The notes beneath the pieces are model-generated. The model had not been told where the DNA came from and searched no databases. It saw only the letters and a list, made by a program, of their open reading frames with translations. The position numbers and the translations under genes were made by a program. DNA of 64,000 nt from Rhizophagus irregularis (taxonomy: Eukaryota > Glomeromycota > Glomeromycetes > Glomerales > Glomeraceae). Each line of letters opens with the position of its first letter. Positions within the stretch are counted from its first letter, which is position 1. Of the stretch, positions 1 to 12,838 are shown piece after piece. Where the stretch lies: positions 1,637,001-1,701,000 of the forward strand of contig NC_089433.1 of NCBI RefSeq assembly GCF_026210795.1, given 5' to 3'.

Positions 1-54
1 GTATATCGTATAAAATTTTTTTTTTTAAAAAAAAGGATTATCATCATTTAATAG

Positions 55-3000
55 ACTGAAGAAGTCGAAAATGGACAACTTTATTTTGACAATTATGATA
101 ATATGAGAATTACTACTCCCGTAAGGTGGCCTATTGATGTTAGACGTTTTGTAAGTGGACCGAGCGAAGAAAAACTAATGGAAAAATTAAAATCAGGAGA
201 GTGGATTCCTACCGAGAGTGAAATGCCTCACAATTTCAAGATTGAAGGAGTAAAAATAAGGTATGTTTAATAGAATAATGTTAATTTTCATTTTTTCCTT
301 ATCAAAATAATGAATTGAGATTACTATGTTAAGAAAAAAGGAGGATGGAATGTTTGTTGACTTTACTTTTCGAGCCAATCAATTTCAAAAAGAGAAGGCA
401 TTGGAAGAAATAATTGAACGAGTACAGACTTCTCTAAAAGAAAAACATGATGTACTATGGTTCAATGTTAATGCGTATTTGGTCAAGGTTCATATACTTT
501 AATGATTATATTAATTAAATAATTTATTGGTAATTAATTTCAAGATGAAATTCTTTTCATTAGGGAGAGCCATTTATTGAGAATTTAGTTGATAGATACC
601 CAGTAAGGTTAGGATATATATGGTTTAAAGTTTCTTGATCAAATATTTTTATGTATTCATTTAAAGTAATTCAATTATTGCAGCCGTTTACGGATCGAAT
701 TTCAAGGACCGGATGTTTTAACCGTAAGTATTTTATCTTTAGCTTTATAGGAAAAATTATTATAATTATAAACATAAACAAATTGACATTATATATCCCA
801 GGAAACCCTTTATAAATATCTCGAACCATATGGTTTAATTCGTGACATAAATCTTTTTCCAGCGTCTTCTAATTATATTTCAAGATATGCATTGGTACAA
901 TACGTAAAAGTTAGATCAGCTATCTGCGCCAAAAATTGCTTACATGGAATGATTGTTGATGGCGCGAGATTTAATATCCTATATGATAGTCCCGTTGTAA
1001 GAATTTATTGTGATCAAGTTTAAACTTTTTTTAAAAAAAAATGTTGTATGTAATATGTTGACATCATATTATCAATTAGCGAATGTTCAGGATTTATAAA
1101 TGGATAATAAATCATCCGACACTTTCAACAATTTCGGTAGGTTTATGTTTTAATAAGTTGAACAATATATACAATATTTGTGTATTAATAATTATACTGC
1201 TTATATTACAAGATTCCACTTATTCCATTCGTTGCTGTTGCTGTAGTCGTCGGTATAACTTATGGCCTGAATTTTATCTGCTATATCTTTGTTAGAACAA
1301 GAATTGCATATTATCACTTGTATCAACAGCTTAGGGAGAAAACAAGTGGCCTATTTACGACTTTTCGTGAAAAACCAGAAGAGGAGATTTTTAATTTTAG
1401 TACAAAAGAACAAGAAGAAAAATTACAAAATTGGTTGAAAGATCCACCAGGTACTCTTTTTTTAAAAAAGGAAAAAAAATAGTTGTCATGTGAAATTGTT
1501 TCAATAACTAAGTGAACCAACCTTATATTTGTATTGATTAGACAATTTTATCGTTTTGCTTGGTCCAACTAATAGTGGTAAAAGTGCCCTTGTTAATAAA
1601 ATTTTACGAGGAAAGAGGTAAAAGTTTTTTACTTTGTCTAATTGAAATTACTTTTTTGTTGTCTAATTAACATAATTTCTAAATTATTAATAGGAATACA
1701 TTATATATAAAATGTGATGATATCATCGATTCTCGAAATAAAAATGAACGTGCTTTAGAATTAGCAAAACAAGTTGGATGCTCCTCTGCATTCAACCTTG
1801 TAATTTCCTTTTCAAATTTAGGGAGTTTATTGGCTAATGAAGTTATAGGACATAAAATATGTATTTATCAATTTTATCGATGAAAATAATTATGAAACTT
1901 TTGAACATTTAATAACATGAAATGTAATATTTTTTAGTTGGATTACCTTCAACTGTTGATGATCCTGTCAAGAAAGTCCTTGATTTGGTTGAAAATGCTT
2001 TATATAAGACCAGGAGATCACGGCGCGCTCAGAATTCTGAAAATGAATTTCCTATTGTAGTTATTGATGCTTATATGATTAAGTATAAGGAAAATCATGA
2101 TTTATGGGAACTTTTGATAAAATTTGCGAGTGAACTTGTTACAAACAAACTTGCTCACGTAGTATTCGTGAGTTCAAACATCGGTATTATCAATCATCTA
2201 GGAAATCAAGGTAAATTAACCTAATATTCTATCTTCTATAAACTTAGTTTATTATTAATATAAAAAAATTTTTTTTTTTTTAGCTCCTTCAATGCAAGTA
2301 AATACACTAGATTTGCATGAACCGGAAGAAGTTATTAATTTGGTGGACCAGTATGCACGTGACAAAAACATCGAAATTCCTGAAGGTTTGAAAGAAGCTG
2401 TTAGTAGCATTGGTATGCACTTAACAGATTTGGGACTTTTTATTGGCAAAATACGGAATGGAACAAAACCGGATGGTATTTAATTCATGGTTTACTATTA
2501 AATTCATTTTTTTTTTGTAATTTCTATTATTTATACCGTAATTAAATTATATATTTTCCTTGTAGATGCATTGAATAACCTTGTTAGTGAAGCAAAAGCT
2601 GATGTTTATAGAATTGCATTTCGTGACGATTTTGAACATGTAGCGAACAAGGAATGGAGTGATATTCAATTTTGGGAAATAATGAAAGGATTATCCAAAA
2701 AGGAATACGTATGTATATCAATACGTATATTTTTTAGCATAAAATATTTCATAATATGTGGATTTTTACTTTTTTTCTTCGTGTATATCTTGTAATTTGA
2801 TATTAATTTGTATAATAATAGTTATTTTATGATATTGTCAAATCTTCGCCGTTATTCGATGATGATGATACTCCCATCAAAGCTATGGAACGATCTGGAT
2901 TAATATCTATAACACTGTTACCAAAAGGTAAGAATTTATACATTATAATTATAGAGTTTTTATAAAATAGTTTTTAATTTATTAAATTAAATTTGTTAAT

Positions 3001-3384
3001 TTAGAATCTACAGTTTCTATAATAAAAGCTGGTAAACCACTTTACCAAAAAGTCTTTGCAGAAATAAGTTCTGATGAATTATTTGAAACAAAAATGAAAT
3101 ATAAAACGGCCCAATATTATTTAACACTTGAGAATAGTAAAATTAAAGAATATGAAGACGAACTTGAAAAATTGGTTAAAATAGATAGTAAATGGAATAA
3201 CAAATGGTCTAGTAGATGGTCATTTAGTTGGTTGTTTGGTAATGGTCATGAAGTCATTAATCATCGGGTTAAATTCTTGTTATTACAATTAAAGAAAAGC
3301 CTTGCACGTGCAAAGAAACATCAAAAACAAATTGATGAATTAAAACACAATTATGAATTAATACTTAATAGAAAAGGCAGTTAA
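55..3384 (+). CDS. YME2: YME2-like mitochondrial inner-membrane protein, copy A (5' end outside window)
   Basis: Yme2/RNA12 family: an inner mitochondrial membrane protein of fungi with an RRM-like part facing one side and a P-loop (RNA12) domain, linked to mtDNA maintenance and nucleoid organisation. The first visible exon begins after a TTTAATAG acceptor at about 55, so the presequence exon lies off the left edge. Seen in order: the conserved block around WIPTESEMPHNF, an RRM-like segment (RLRIEFQGPD, then YGLIRDI and NCLHGM), a hydrophobic segment at about 1215-1290, a Walker A motif GPTNSGKS at about 1565, a Walker B-like FPIVVIDAY at about 2050, and a lysine-rich C-terminal helix ending near 3384. 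About a dozen short introns; all exons join in frame with no stop. It is the paralogue of the gene at 5811-9400, with the same exon layout. The family call is confident; any division of labour between the copies is unknown. Confidence 0.85.
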
Positions 3385-3782
3385 ATATAAGGTAATGATA
3401 AGTTATTTATTTTTATAATAGAAAAAACTTCTTATTTAACTTTTTTTTTTGTAGTTAAGAATAAAATTTTGTAATATAATTATTAATATCATGAAGTAAT
3501 TTGAAACTTCATGTATAGTAATTAAAGAATAAAGGAAAAATATTTATGATGATTTGAACTAATTAGAATATTTTTTTGATAATATCTGATATTTAATGAT
3601 CAATCTACCCATATTTTACAAATGTAATTCAATTTTGTGTTTGTTTTGAAGTAGATATTTGTGACTAAATTGTTCAATGAAAGATATCATTTTATTATAT
3701 TGAAAGTTTAATAATTCAAGATCATGTATCTATTAAATTTATTATAATATATACTTTTAATATTTTACAGCAAAATAATTTA
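3385..3782. other. Convergent 3' intergenic region
   Basis: About 400 bases of AT-rich sequence between the stop codons of YME2 copy A and OST48. It should hold both 3' UTRs and polyadenylation signals. I see no gene or repeat in it. Confidence 0.6.
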
Positions 3783-5550
3783 TTAATTGAGTTTCTTTTT
3801 TTCTGCTGTTGACTTTCCAGCATCCTTATTGAAAATCCAAATGAAACAAAATAATAAGAACCCAATTCCCATAGAAGCCGCTCCAGTATAATATGGATAT
3901 GCCGCTGATATAAATCTAGGATATTCATTATGTCTAAAATGTCTAATAGTTATCGTAGTAGTATCAACTATATATGTATATCCAGGTCTCTTATAATTTA
4001 CTTTAAGTGTAAATACTCCATATACATCTGGCAGTTGAACATGTGCTTTGTATCTACGAGCTTGAATTTCCTGATGTTCTATTGTTGTTGGAAGTGCTGT
4101 AAGATTTACTCGAATGTATGGATCAAGCATGATCAATTCTAATTGAACATCATTACCATTAAATGCTTGCCATTGATCATTAACATACTCAGAAATGTCT
4201 ATGGTATAAGTCTTGTGAAATATATAAATGAATTTTGTAAAGAAAAAAAAAATTAGATAATCAAATACCATTACATTATAAAGATTTATATGTGTATAAA
4301 TATCTTACGAAATTATCTTTTATTCGATATATCTCCAATTGTTCATATTCTTCGTCTTTATAGTGTAGTCGTGAAGTAACACGGAGAACTCCTTTTTCTT
4401 GAAAGGTCCATTTTGCCAAATCATTGACAAATGCCTCATTGCCTGATTTGTAGTATCTTTAGTAATTATATCTTTGTTAGAAAATTAAATCTATTCATTA
4501 ATAAAAGAAAATTTTACAAAAAAGCATATTTACGATTCAGATGATTTGGGTTTTTGAACCGGTGAGTCAAAAAATCTAAGAGAAAAATTTAAAAACTCAT
4601 TTTTAATTTAATTTCTCAACACATCAAAATTTAACGCAAGATTTAATAATCTCACCGATCACTGAAAAATTCCAAACTTCCTACCAAGGTAACTCTTGCA
4701 TTATTTCTTGCTTGTAGTGCTGATATAAGACCAATACTATTACCAATTGCTAGTGGTTCTCGATCCACTACCTGATCATCTCCAGTCTCATATGAGTAAG
4801 CAGTATCATTAGCCCACAGGATTCTAGTTAATAATGGTACTGGTCCTACTTTATGCCCTATGCCTCTAAATAGTACAGGAGGTCCTTCAATAACTTCTTT
4901 ACTCAAAATGGCCTCATTATTAACGACATTACTTGAAACTAAAAGTGTATGCTTTCCATCGTCAGAAATATTATAATTAAAGTGATCTATTACAGAAGTA
5001 TCTCGTTCGTCAATTTCAATATCGAGTTCTCGAGCGAAGTTTCGGATATTTTCTGTTATTTCTGAAGATATTACCAATAGTAAGTTGCCTCCATCATTCA
5101 TAAAGTTTATGAGAGAGGTGGGATTTATGCTATCTGTTTTAACTTTAGAACCAATAATCAAAGTGTAAGCAAAAAAAACAAAAGATTGAAAACTAAAGTT
5201 AAAGGAAGAGTACCTTTTTTTTGTGCAAAATTGATAAAATGGTCGTAAACACGTTCCCCATAGGAAAATAATTCAATAGAAGGATTTGGATCTTTCGTCG
5301 TTTTATAAGTAATTATATAATCGCGTCCTAAATTCGGAAATAAAATGGAAATCTTATTAAGCATAAAATAAAAAAAGAATTATCAAAAGCTGTAGTATTC
5401 ACCTTCCAAAGATCCAAAAAACTTTGTGTATAAATTTTTGTCATCTTCATTATCCAGTAAAACTAACACGCGAGGGCCAGTTGTAGATTTCGATTCTACA
5501 AGGATTAAGGCCACAAACACGAGGATAACAATGCTTAAAATTTGTCGCAT
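3783..5550 (-). CDS. WBP1: Oligosaccharyltransferase 48-kDa subunit (OST48/Wbp1)
   Basis: Essential ER-membrane subunit of oligosaccharyltransferase, which transfers the lipid-linked glycan to asparagine in nascent proteins. Exon 1 (5550 leftwards) encodes a signal peptide (MRQILSIVILVFVALILVES) followed by RVLVLLDN, the usual start of the mature protein. Later exons carry GRDYIITYKT, the NDGGNLLL block, VIDHFNY, ILFRG-like VLFRGIGHKV, LQARNNARV and SLEFFSD, then the distal RFISAAYPYY followed by one transmembrane helix. The protein ends in KKLN, a KKXX-type dilysine ER retrieval signal, as known for yeast Wbp1. Six exons, with introns inferred from GT...AG and frame. It lies on the opposite strand between two YME2 paralogues and shares a 260-base divergent promoter with the second. 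Length and domain order are normal. Confidence 0.95.
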
Positions 5551-5810
5551 TGTAAATTAGCGATCTGGTTTAAGAAAACTTTATTTTATATAAATTAATT
5601 AATCCATGCTCGTTTGGTCGTTTGGACACTGTTTGGACGTGGATCAATTTTATTGGTACAACTTCCACACATTTTATCAAATTGTAAATTCACGTGAATG
5701 TTTTAAGATTATCTAAATTCTTTGGTGAATGAATGATGACGCGAAATGAGTGATAGATTTTGCAATAATTAGTGCTGGTCACACATAAGAAAAGAATTTG
5801 TTTCGGAACG
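5551..5810. promoter_or_regulatory. Divergent promoter OST48 / YME2 copy B
   Basis: 260 bases separate the two start codons, which point away from each other, so both promoters must lie here. An inverted CCAAT-like ATTGG is present at about 5652. No other element is assigned. Confidence 0.5.
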
Positions 5811-8800
5811 ATGTTTCGAGTCCTTCAGTTTCAAACGAGCAATTCCAAAACAATATTTTCTCGCAATGATAGTATTTATAAACCATTTTTACATTTGTCT
5901 CGTTCTCTTACAATCTCCCCGCTAAAAAAGCAACGAGTTTTCACGCGTCATAAAGTTTCTACCACTGAAACAGCAACAGAAACAGATTCCGTATGTTTAA
6001 TTTTAATAAAAGATAAATTTTTCTGTGAATTATTTAATCATTTGTTATTGAACAGATCGGAAATGGCCGATTTTATTATGACAATGTGTATCCCCTTAAA
6101 ATAGGGTCTTTTGATATTCGGCATTTTCTAGTTAGATCGAATAGAACAAGACTAGAGGAAAAATTGAAAGCAGGAAAATGGATTCCTGCTGAGTGTGAAA
6201 TGCCCTACAATTTTAATATTAAAGGTGTAGAACCAAGGTATTTTAATTTTAATTGAGTACATATTGAAAATTTATTTAATAAAAAAAATACACAATAAAT
6301 TTATATAAAATAATGGGATTACTGTATTAGAAAAAAAGAGGGTGGAATGTTTGTTAACTTTGTTTTTCGAGTTGATCCAGCTCAAAAAAAGAAGGCATTG
6401 GAAGAAATAACTCAAAAAGTACAAACTTTTTTAAAAGATAAGAGTATTGTACCATGGTTCAATGTTCGTCCGACCGAGGCTTATTTAGTTAAAGTACATA
6501 ATTTAATTTGAGTTAAATACTTATAAAAATTTAATAGCGTATTAAATAATTAATAAAACAAAATTTTTTAATTAGGGAGAACCATTTATTGAAGATTTAT
6601 CTAATAGATATCCTGCAAGGTTAGGATGTTTGTGAATGAAATTTAAACTTTCTAATATTAAATTAATACAGTATTCAATTATTATAGCCGTTTACGCGTT
6701 GAATTTCAAGGGCCAGATATTCCAATTGTATGCGTTATCCTTATATTTTTTGATCAATCAATATTTTTATAATTGAAACAACTTAATTATATTATATTGC
6801 CAGGAAACTCTTTATGAACATTTTCGACCTTATGGCTTAATTCGTGACATAAGCTTATTGCCGGAATCTTCTAAAGATCTTCCACGATATGCAATGATAC
6901 AATACTCGAAAATGCGATCAGCTACCAGTGCCAAAAATTGCATACATGGAATGTTCGTGAATGCCACGAGATTGAACATTGTATATGACATGCCTCTTGT
7001 AAGAATTTATGGAATCAATTAATAAATTACATAATATATTTCATAATTGTAAAGTATTTTTTCAACTAAATTAAATAGAAAACGAACATGGTTTACAATT
7101 GGATGGCATCTCATCCAAGAATTACCGTGAGTTAATGTTATTTTTTCTAAAGGCTTCTAAAGACTTTAATTATTTATATATATTATGTACTAATAACTAA
7201 TTATACTGCTTATGATATAGGTTCCACTTATTGCTGCCACAGTCGCTGGTATAACTTATACTATGTGAGTTAATTATAACTTTGAAACATCAATTTAAAT
7301 AGGATTTGGAGTTTATGAATTATAACTTTATGTAGTTTTGATCCTATCCGCGTCTTCTTCATTACATCAAAAACCACACAACGGTTCAACATTCAGGAAA
7401 ATCGCTTATATCAATGGCTTAGGAAGGAGACGATTGACCGATTGATGGCTTTTCGTGAAAAGTCAGATGATAATGATGAATCCTTTGAAGATCTTAGTAC
7501 TTGGAAGGAAAGAGAACAGGAAGAATCCAAGTTACGAAATTGGCTCAAAGAACCACCAGGTACTTTTGTTAAACAATAATTGTTATGTGAAATCATCTCA
7601 ACGAACGATTGACTTTTTTCTTATTGAATAGAAACATTTATTGTTTTACTTGGTCCAAATGGTAGTGGTAAAAGTAGTCTTATCAATAAAATTATACAGG
7701 AAAAGAGGTGAAAATTTTACTTTTTTTCTAATTAAAATTGTTTCATTCCATGTCATGATTTATTTAATTAATGTTTTTGTTGATAGAAATAAAGTATTTA
7801 TTAAATGCGATGTTATCCTTAATTCTCGAGATGAAAATGAACTTGTGTCTAAGTTAGCAAGACAAGTCGGATATTTCCCTGTTTTCACACTTATGGTTTC
7901 CTTATCAAATTTGGTTGATGGATTAGCCAGTGCAACTATTGGGCAGAAAACGGGTATTCATTAGTTTATTGACGAAAACAACTTTTATTTAAAAACTCAA
8001 ATTTACGATTTTTTTTTTAGTTGGATTCTCCTCAACTACTGATACCGAAATTAAGAAAATCCTTGATGCTCTTACAATTGCTTTGCATGATATTGCACCT
8101 GAATCTTTAACAAAGAAGTCATGGTACGCTCACAAAAAATCACGCGATTATCTTGAATCTCCTATGGTTGAATCTTATGATTCAGCGGAAATTCCTATTG
8201 TAGTGATTGATGCTTATATGACTAAAGATAAGGAAAGTCATGAACTTTGGGATCATTTGGCAAAATTAGCAGCTTTGCTTGTTGAAAATAGAGTTGCTCA
8301 TGTAGTATTTGTGAGTTCAAACATTGGAATTATCAAGCACCTAAGTCGAGGTAATTATACTTCATATAAATTTCTAATTTAAACTTAATATTAATGTATT
8401 TTCTTTTGTAGCTCTTCCAAATAAGACATTTAATTATGCTGTTCTTTCGGATGCTCCTCATGAAAGAGCAATTGGTTTGGTGAAACGTCATGTACATAAC
8501 AAAAATCTTGAAGGATTAGAAGCAGCTGTTGGTGCGCTTGGTGGTCGTTTAACGGACTTGAAACTTTTTATCAACAAAATACGTAGTGGACAAAAACCAA
8601 ATGGTATCCATTTTCTATTAAATGTATTTATATAAATATTATACATATTTATATATTGTATTATTTTATAGACGCATTGCAAGATCTTGTTGCTAAAGCA
8701 ATAATTGATGTTCGTAAACTTGCATTTGGTGATGATAGTGAGGATGCAAAAACTATTTCTTGGAGTGGTGTACAGTTCTGGAAAGTAATGAAGGAATTAT

Positions 8801-9400
8801 CTAGTGAAGAATCTGTATGATTTCAAATATTTTTTACTTTATTGTCTTTTTAGTGTAAATACTTAATAATTAATGATTTTCATATAATAGTTATCATATG
8901 ATGCTGTCAAATTTTCACCAATATTTAACGGAGATGATACTCCGATCAGAGCTATGGAACAAGCTGAATTAATATCCATTACCCAGTTGACAAATGGTAA
9001 GAATTATATTAAATATTAGTTGAAAAATTTTTAATTAAATTATTTGTCAATTTTAGGACGCCCATATACTATAAAACCTGGTAAACCGCTTTATCAAGCA
9101 GCTTTCACAGAAATAATTTCTGATGGTTTGTTTGCAGCGACTATGGAACTTCAAACAGCTGAATATCTTTTATCAATAGAGAATAACAAAATTAAAAAGT
9201 TTGAAGATGAACTTGAAAAATTGGGATCATTATTTGTTAAAACAGATGGTAAATGGCTATTTGGTAGTGGACATGTACCTGAACCTGTAGAACATCGAGT
9301 AAAATTCTTATTATCATTATTGAAGAAAAGACATATACGTGCGGAAGAATATCAAAAACAAATTGAAGAACTTAAAAAAGTGGTTGCAAAAGGAGGTTAA
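5811..9400 (+). CDS. YME2: YME2-like mitochondrial inner-membrane protein, copy B
   Basis: Complete paralogue of the gene at 55-3384. I chose the ATG at 5811 because it opens a basic, serine/threonine-rich, acid-poor presequence (MFRVLQFQTSNSKTIFSR) typical of mitochondrial import; an in-frame ATG at 5772 would add 13 residues. Seen in order: the WIPAECEMPYNF block (about 6180), an RRM-like segment (RLRVEFQGPDIP, YGLIRDI, NCIHGM), a hydrophobic segment IPLIAATVAGITYT-like at about 7220-7265, Walker A GPNGSGKS at about 7655, Walker B-like IPIVVIDAY at about 8200, and a charged coiled C-terminal helix. All introns keep frame. By eye it is clearly diverged from copy A but has the same intron positions, so this is an old tandem duplication and both copies are under coding constraint. 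Confidence 0.87.
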
Positions 9401-9539
9401 TAAATGGAAATATATAAATATAATTTAATTTATAAAATTATATCAAAAAGTTTCTTATTTTTCATTAAGCGAGTCCAAAAATGATAAACATCGTTATCAA
9501 AAAGTTTTTATATTTGATTTGAAAATATTACATTATAAT

Positions 9540-10100
9540 TTAATGAGCATGAACATTTTCTTTTTCAGTGAATATTTGTTTTTCGAGAGATTGAGCTGCA
9601 AGAATTTTTTCAGGTGGCGGAATTTCTTCAGTTTCATAAGCCGTCAATTCTGAAGAGACATCTGCATCTATTTTTGGTGGCTTTAGCAATATAATAAATT
9701 AGGAATATAATCATTTTATTTTGATTAATAGATGAATAGAATTGTTACCTCAGAGGTGGATAAACTTAATTTTTTCACTTGGCCAACTTCTGAACCAGCT
9801 GCCTTTTTAAATAAATGATAGTGTCAACGTACTATCGAATGGATGTGAGAATTGAACAGAATGAAATTAATGTTTTAAAATTACCGCTGAAGGAGGTTGA
9901 TAAGCCTTTATTTCTTTAACGTATAAATCCTGAATGATATCTAATTTGAAATAAATTAAAATTCCAATAACAAATATATGTTTTAGATTTAATAGTTAGT
10001 TACCTTTGACTGGTCCGGAAGCAGTAAAATTACGTACAATTGGGGTAGATCGTGACAAACCAAAGGTTCGTCTTAAATACCTCGAAGCTAACAAACTCAT
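9540..10100 (-). CDS. ATP14: Mitochondrial F1Fo-ATP synthase subunit h (Atp14)
   Basis: Small peripheral-stalk subunit of the mitochondrial ATP synthase. Four exons give about 115 residues, close to the 124 of yeast Atp14. Residues 1-30 are a basic presequence (MSLLASRYLRRTFGLSRS). The mature part begins DIIQDLYVKEIKAYQPP, the family hallmark (yeast and other fungi have a D-L-Y-x-K-E-x-K-x-[YF] core), followed by GSEVGQVKKLSLS and the acidic SSELTAYETEE. All three introns are phase-consistent (phases 1, 0, 0). The start codon is directly preceded by a run of T then A (see findings). Recognition rests on the short motif and gene size; nothing else fits as well. Confidence 0.85.
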
Positions 10101-10420
10101 TTTTTTTTAAAAAAAAACGTATACTTTTTTTTTGGAATAAGAAAAGGTGCTCGTATAATATCCACCAATCATTAACCTGCATCTTTGATATTTTTTTTTT
10201 AAGGTAGTCATAATTGTTTTGTGAAAAACTAAACCTAAAAAAGTCTATTTCAAATTTATGTAATAGCCAAATAAAATAATAAGTGATATAAGCTGTAAAT
10301 TTCTTATCGTAAAGGATGTCACATGACGATAAAATTCAATGAATGTGTAGTCAAGTCGTATTACATTCTCTAAATGAAGTACCAATAGTTTTTTTTTTGT
10401 TAATACTTTTTTTTACACCG
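10101..10420. promoter_or_regulatory. Divergent promoter ATP14 / SUS1
   Basis: 320 AT-rich bases between two outward-pointing start codons. It contains homopolymer T and A tracts. No specific factor site is assigned. Confidence 0.5.
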
Positions 10421-10979
10421 ATGTCAGAGTCTGAAAACGAACAGAAACTCGCAAGTGAACTTAAAAGCAGAATTCTTGAAACGCAAGAAAGGAACAAGTA
10501 TTAACTATTTTCTCAAAGTTTCTCAAAGTAAACTGATGTTTTATTACATGTGGTGTATATTTAATTTATTCTAATTTTAAAATAGGTTAAAAAGATTACT
10601 GACAAAAAGACTTAGAGATTGTGGATGGAAAGATAAAATTAAAAAACGTTGTGTAGGTTTGTATTAAGTTGAATTAATTTTTTTTTTTTAAAAAAAAATA
10701 TTTATTCTTTTATTATTAGATAAGATAAGAACTGAAGGAGTTGAAAATATCAAATTAGATCAACTTGAAGAATACGTATTAAAACATGGCCGAGGTAAAA
10801 TTTTTATATATAAAATTTATTTGCTTAATATGGTCGATCAGCTCTTGATTTTTTGAATTTTTTATCGGATAAATTAATTCATAGAGGCCGTTCCAGATGA
10901 CGTAAAAGTAGAAATGTTACAACAAATCTCAAGTTATCTGGACAAACATGTGTCTCAACTTGAGAAAAACATAAAATAA
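10421..10979 (+). CDS. SUS1: Sus1/ENY2, SAGA deubiquitinase-module and TREX-2 subunit
   Basis: Sus1/ENY2 is a small helical protein shared by the SAGA H2B-deubiquitinase module and the TREX-2 mRNA export complex at the nuclear pore. Four exons encode about 105 residues. Seen: an N-terminal helix SELKSRILETQE, then LRDCGWKDKIKKRC, which matches the family core (L-R-x-[ST/C]-G-W-x-D-x-h-K-x-x-C), then DKIRTEGVENIKLDQL, the VPDDVK block and a C-terminal helix. Three introns of phases 2, 1 and 1, all restoring frame. Intron-rich SUS1 is also known in budding yeast. It is convergent with SGF73, whose product holds Sus1 in the same module. Confidence 0.93.
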
Positions 10980-11305
10980 TCATTCAGTTTCACGTGATTT
11001 CTATTTATTAAAGTCCATATAATTTGGTGTAATAAACTGAGAATTGACAAGGATAATTACAACTAGACTTTACCTTACTTTGCTTAAAATATGACCTGCA
11101 AGCATCCATTCAATAGGGATTTCTTCAAATGAATAATAATTTTGTACTAAAGTTCAAGACAATAAGAACGTATTAAATAAAAGTATGAAATTATTATTCT
11201 TGAAACGATGGACACTTACATAAAAAAGTTTACTTGAGGCAACTAGTTTAAATTGTGTGCAAAACTCGTGTATAATTCAAAAATCGGTAAAACTTTATGA
11301 AGTTA
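10980..11305. other. Convergent 3' intergenic region SUS1 / SGF73
   Basis: About 325 bases between two facing stop codons, presumed 3' UTRs. Nothing else is recognised. Confidence 0.55.
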
Positions 11306-12838
11306 TTAAGCAACTCCTTTCGGGAGAATTTCATTAATGTCATTATAAATGAAGTAATTACTTCTTTGTGGAACATAAGATGTCGATCGCGTCACAAGTG
11401 GCCGAGGATTACTATACATTATTGCTTCCATGACAGCGTCAACTTCTTCTTCAGAATCAACAACCTCTTCCTCCTTCTCGGGGACAACTACTTTTCCATC
11501 TTTCTTCGTATTGTCTTGCTTATTATTTGGCACACCATTATCTTCAATATACAAAATAAATTAATATAATATTTAAATGTAAAATGCATAGATAACGTAA
11601 ACTTACTCTGAGGGCGTCCTATAGACTTTTTCTGATACTGAGCAAGTAGGATATCATATGATTGTGATCTACCTAATACACCTCGTTTCAAGGCCATCGA
11701 ATGACTCTTACAAGTTAATGAACGCGTGCAAGGTGTATTATTAGGTGGCACAATTACTCCACATTGCTTATCCAGATCAATAGGTCCTAAATTAAATTAA
11801 GAATATAAGATTAACATCCGATCAAAAGTTTAGCAAAATTATTTATTAAATTGAATATAATTTGTAACCTTTATGACGTCCCGTGGTTTTCTTCTTTTCT
11901 TTTTCCTTTTTAGTCTTTTGTTTTTTCTCAGGAGATGCTTTAGCAATCGGAGAATTAGGTCTTTTTGTATCAGTTATTTCAGCTACATTAAAATTTACAA
12001 TATACATTAATAAAATAGAGGCTAACAGACTAATGCGAAAATATATACGAACCTTCAACTGACTTCTTACGTTTCTTATTTGAATTATGCGTTTCTGTAG
12101 TGGAATTTTTTGTATTTTTATTGACTGTTAAGTCAGCATTTGACACTTCTGTAGGTATATCCACGTTTTGAGCTTCGAGCGCTTCTGCTTTTATTTTTTC
12201 GCAATTAGCTATAATGGATAAGTAATAATTTAACATATATCATTATTATCAGCATAAATACGGTTGAAAAAATAAATAAAAGTACAAAATACCAGAATGA
12301 TCAATAAACCCGCGCGGTAAAACTTTTTTTGAACATTCGTTACAGTTTACGATACCTGATTCATCCTTCAAAGGTTTACATCCATATGTTTTCATATGTT
12401 TAAAAGCTGTTAAGGAAATTTATTACTGCGCCACGATTATCTCAGCTTTCTTTTTGGTATTCATAGTGAACTAGTAAAACAAAGGATATCATAATAATTA
12501 AGTCTGGATGCAGTTGAAGGAGGAACGCTAAGTTCTCCATTTGAAGCTAATACTGCATCCTCTTCATTGTCATCTAATAAAATAAAAATGAAAAGGTAAT
12601 TATTAGTATAATTAATAGTATTAATAATAAATTATATAGGAAAGGGTAATTTCTTCATACAATCTTCGTTCAAAGTAGCATCTTTCAACTCTTTCCAAGA
12701 AGAAGGATCTGTAACTGGTTCTTCTAGAGTCGGAACATCTGAAGGAACACGAAATGTCGGAAGTTCCCAATTGTCTTCTTCTTTATTAAAGACTGATAAT
12801 GAGTCGGTAGAAATTAAAGACTTCCAGCCTTGGTCCAT
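11306..12838 (-). CDS. SGF73: Sgf73/ataxin-7-like SAGA subunit with SCA7 domain
   Basis: Sgf73 (ataxin-7 in animals) tethers the Ubp8-Sgf11-Sus1 deubiquitinase module to SAGA. Seen in order: an acidic N-terminal region starting [10 protein letters not shown]; a zinc finger of the form C-x2-C-x11-H-x3-C ([20 protein letters not shown]) at about 12290-12350, split by an intron; a lysine-rich nuclear-localisation-like stretch (about 11880-11990); and the SCA7 domain (DLDKQCGV..., [32 protein letters not shown]) at about 11630-11790. The C-terminus is acidic then basic and ends ILPKGVA. At least six introns. The donors after the first and second exons are inferred (GTATGA and a weak GTTCAC), so the join around 12480 is the least certain. 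Confidence 0.9.
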
